Shown piece after piece: positions 62,407-64,000 of a stretch of DNA of 64,000 bases; within the stretch, counting starts at the first letter, position 1; each line of letters begins with the position of its first letter. The stretch lies in the NCBI RefSeq assembly GCF_036174265.1, contig NZ_CP108055.1:1984001-2048000 (forward strand), written 5' to 3'. The notes under the pieces were generated by a model. That model saw nothing but the letters and a program-made list of their open reading frames with translations. It was not told the DNA's origin and did no database searches. Source of the DNA: Streptomyces sp. NBC_00285 (lineage in GTDB: Bacteria; Actinomycetota; Actinomycetes; Streptomycetales; Streptomycetaceae). A program made the position numbers and the translations under genes.

Positions 62407-62687
62407 AGCATCATTGGTACCAGACCCCACTGACAGAGGGCGGGGCCCGCGCCACCACCCCGGGGGCCGGACGGTCCTGCGTCCCGGCGAAATCCCCATG
62501 ACACGCGGAGGCCGGCGCGGGCCAGGACCATGGGCCATCTTCGCGACGAGGTCCGGCGGGGTGACGATCGGTCAGCCCCTGTACGACCAGCCGCGCCACG
62601 GTGGGTTCCAGCGCGATGAGGTTCGGACGGCCCAGGTCCGCCGGGTGTTCCGCGCACGCACGATGACGGTGAGCGGGCTGCCGGAAA

Positions 62688-62727
62688 CGCCCGAGGCCCG
62701 GCCCCCGATGGGGCCGGGCCTCGGGCG
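62688..62727 (-). terminator. Terminator of metK
   Basis: A perfect 18-bp stem (62688-62705 with 62710-62727) and a 4-nt loop, 13 nt downstream of the metK stop. It is one of the strongest hairpins in the window. Confidence 0.85.
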
Positions 62728-62740
62728 GAGCAGGGGCCGC

Positions 62741-63949
62741 TTACAGACCGGCGGCCTTGCGCAGCGCGTCCACGCGGTCCGTCTTCTCCCACGTGAACTC
62801 GGGCAGCTCGCGGCCGAAGTGGCCGTACGCCGCCGTCAGGGAGTAGATCGGGCGCAGCAGGTCGAGGTCACGGATGATGGCGGCCGGACGAAGGTCGAAG
62901 ACCTCGTCGATCGCGTTCTCGATCTTCTCGGTGTCCACCTTGGCGGTGCCGAAGGTCTCCACGAACAGGCCCACCGGCTCGGCCTTGCCGATCGCGTACG
63001 CCACCTGGACCTCGCACCGGGACGCCAGACCCGCGGCGACCACGTTCTTGGCGACCCAGCGCATCGCGTACGCGGCCGAACGGTCCACCTTGGACGGGTC
63101 CTTGCCGGAGAAGGCACCACCACCGTGACGGGCCATACCGCCGTACGTGTCGATGATGATCTTGCGACCGGTCAGGCCGGCGTCACCCATGGGGCCGCCG
63201 ATCTCGAAACGACCGGTCGGGTTGACCAGGAGACGGTAGTTGTCCGTGTCCAGCTTGATGCCCTCGTCCAGGAGCGCCTTGAGCTCCCGCTCCACGACGA
63301 ACTCGCGGATGTCGGGGGCCAGCAGCGACTCAAGGTCGATGTCGGAGGCGTGCTGCGAGGAGACGACGACCGTGTCGAGGCGGACGGCCTTGTCGCCGTC
63401 GTACTCGATGGTGACCTGCGTCTTGCCGTCCGGGCGCAGGTAGGGGATGGTGCCGTTCTTGCGGACCTCGGACAGGCGCTTCGCCAGGCGGTGCGCCAGG
63501 AAGATCGGCAGGGGCATCAGGGTGGGGGTCTCGTCGGTCGCGTAACCGAACATCAGGCCCTGGTCACCGGCGCCCTGCTTGTCCAGCTCGTCCTCGTCGC
63601 CCTCGACCCGCTTCTCGTAGGCCGTGTCGACGCCCTGAGCGATGTCCGGGGACTGCGCGCCGATGGACACCGAGACACCGCAGGAGGCGCCGTCGAAGCC
63701 CTTCTTGGAGGAGTCGTAGCCGATTTCGAGGATCTTGTCGCGCACCAGCTGGGCGATCGGCGCGTAGGTCTTGGTGGTGACCTCACCGGCCACATGCACC
63801 AGACCGGTGGTGATCAGGGTCTCGACGGCGACACGCGAGGTCGGGTCCTCCTTGAGGAGCGCGTCGAGGATGGTGTCACTGATCTGGTCAGCGATCTTGT
63901 CGGGGTGGCCCTCGGTCACGGACTCCGAGGTGAACAAGCGACGGGACAC
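62741..63949 (-). CDS. metK: S-adenosylmethionine synthetase
   Basis: The protein is 402 aa. It makes S-adenosylmethionine from methionine and ATP. Motifs are [20 protein letters not shown] at the N-terminus (ATP site), [12 protein letters not shown] near residue 126, [21 protein letters not shown] near 252 and [19 protein letters not shown] near 276. Length and sequence are normal. Its regulatory region (63950-64000) is cut by the window edge, so upstream control cannot be judged. Confidence 0.97.
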   Translation of the reverse strand: MSRRLFTSESVTEGHPDKIADQISDTILDALLKEDPTSRVAVETLITTGLVHVAGEVTTKTYAPIAQLVRDKILEIGYDSSKKGFDGASCGVSVSIGAQSPDIAQGVDTAYEKRVEGDEDELDKQGAGDQGLMFGYATDETPTLMPLPIFLAHRLAKRLSEVRKNGTIPYLRPDGKTQVTIEYDGDKAVRLDTVVVSSQHASDIDLESLLAPDIREFVVERELKALLDEGIKLDTDNYRLLVNPTGRFEIGGPMGDAGLTGRKIIIDTYGGMARHGGGAFSGKDPSKVDRSAAYAMRWVAKNVVAAGLASRCEVQVAYAIGKAEPVGLFVETFGTAKVDTEKIENAIDEVFDLRPAAIIRDLDLLRPIYSLTAAYGHFGRELPEFTWEKTDRVDALRKAAGL

Positions 63950-64000
63950 AACGCTCCCTGGGGTTGCAGCGGCTGCTGGCTGATCATTGGCGGACGGGCT

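Overview
The window is chromosomal DNA from a high-GC actinobacterium, almost certainly a Streptomyces. Codon use is strongly GC-biased, GTG starts are common, and the content is typical of the genus: GH6, GH3 and GH78 glycosidases, sugar importers without their own ATPase, ROK, LacI, UTRA and MarR regulators, and an LAXTG-type surface protein. From memory, the conserved genes (hisG-hisE-ribH-ribBA-ribM-ribE, guaB1, rpe, rsmB, fmt, priA, metK) lie in the same order as S. coelicolor around SCO1438-SCO1476. I could not check that synteny here.

Left core (about 1-32 kb). A partial AAA ATPase with an EccA-like layout runs in from the left edge. Two overlapping CNNM/CorC-type membrane genes follow. 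Next is a tightly coupled minus-strand operon, ribE-ribM-ribBA-ribH-hisE-hisG-PH protein, headed by an FMN riboswitch. Beyond the riboswitch lie a candidate orphan DasR-type promoter, a ROK regulator diverging from an MFS transporter, a GH6 cellulase, and a lysine 2-monooxygenase gene (davB-like) next to a frameshifted amidase gene. A complete ABC import operon (binding protein, two permeases, ATPase) ends in an unusual HAD-phosphatase/EEP-phosphodiesterase fusion and is faced by a UTRA regulator. An Lrp regulator, GuaB1, a sortase-substrate surface protein, a lipoprotein RNase with its barstar, a sugar-sensing regulator and rpe complete this part.

Accessory insert (about 32.4-56.8 kb). Between rpe and rsmB the sequence is a patchwork: an MMPL exporter, a transposase remnant, a citramalate-synthase-like gene with an extra C-terminal ACT domain and an attenuation-type leader, a CUT1 sugar importer with LacI and a GH3 glycosidase, several broken genes, a patch of lower GC (two alpha/beta hydrolases and an amidohydrolase remnant), an intact amidohydrolase, a lone binding protein with a MarR regulator, a GH78 rhamnosidase, and an antibiotic-biosynthesis-type monooxygenase with an FAD monooxygenase. 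Two copies of one tetR-promoter-monooxygenase module lie about 9.4 kb apart and have decayed in opposite ways: one keeps tetR, the other keeps the monooxygenase.

Right core (56.8-64 kb). rsmB, fmt, a small HTH protein, a helicase-degenerate priA and metK return to conserved housekeeping content.
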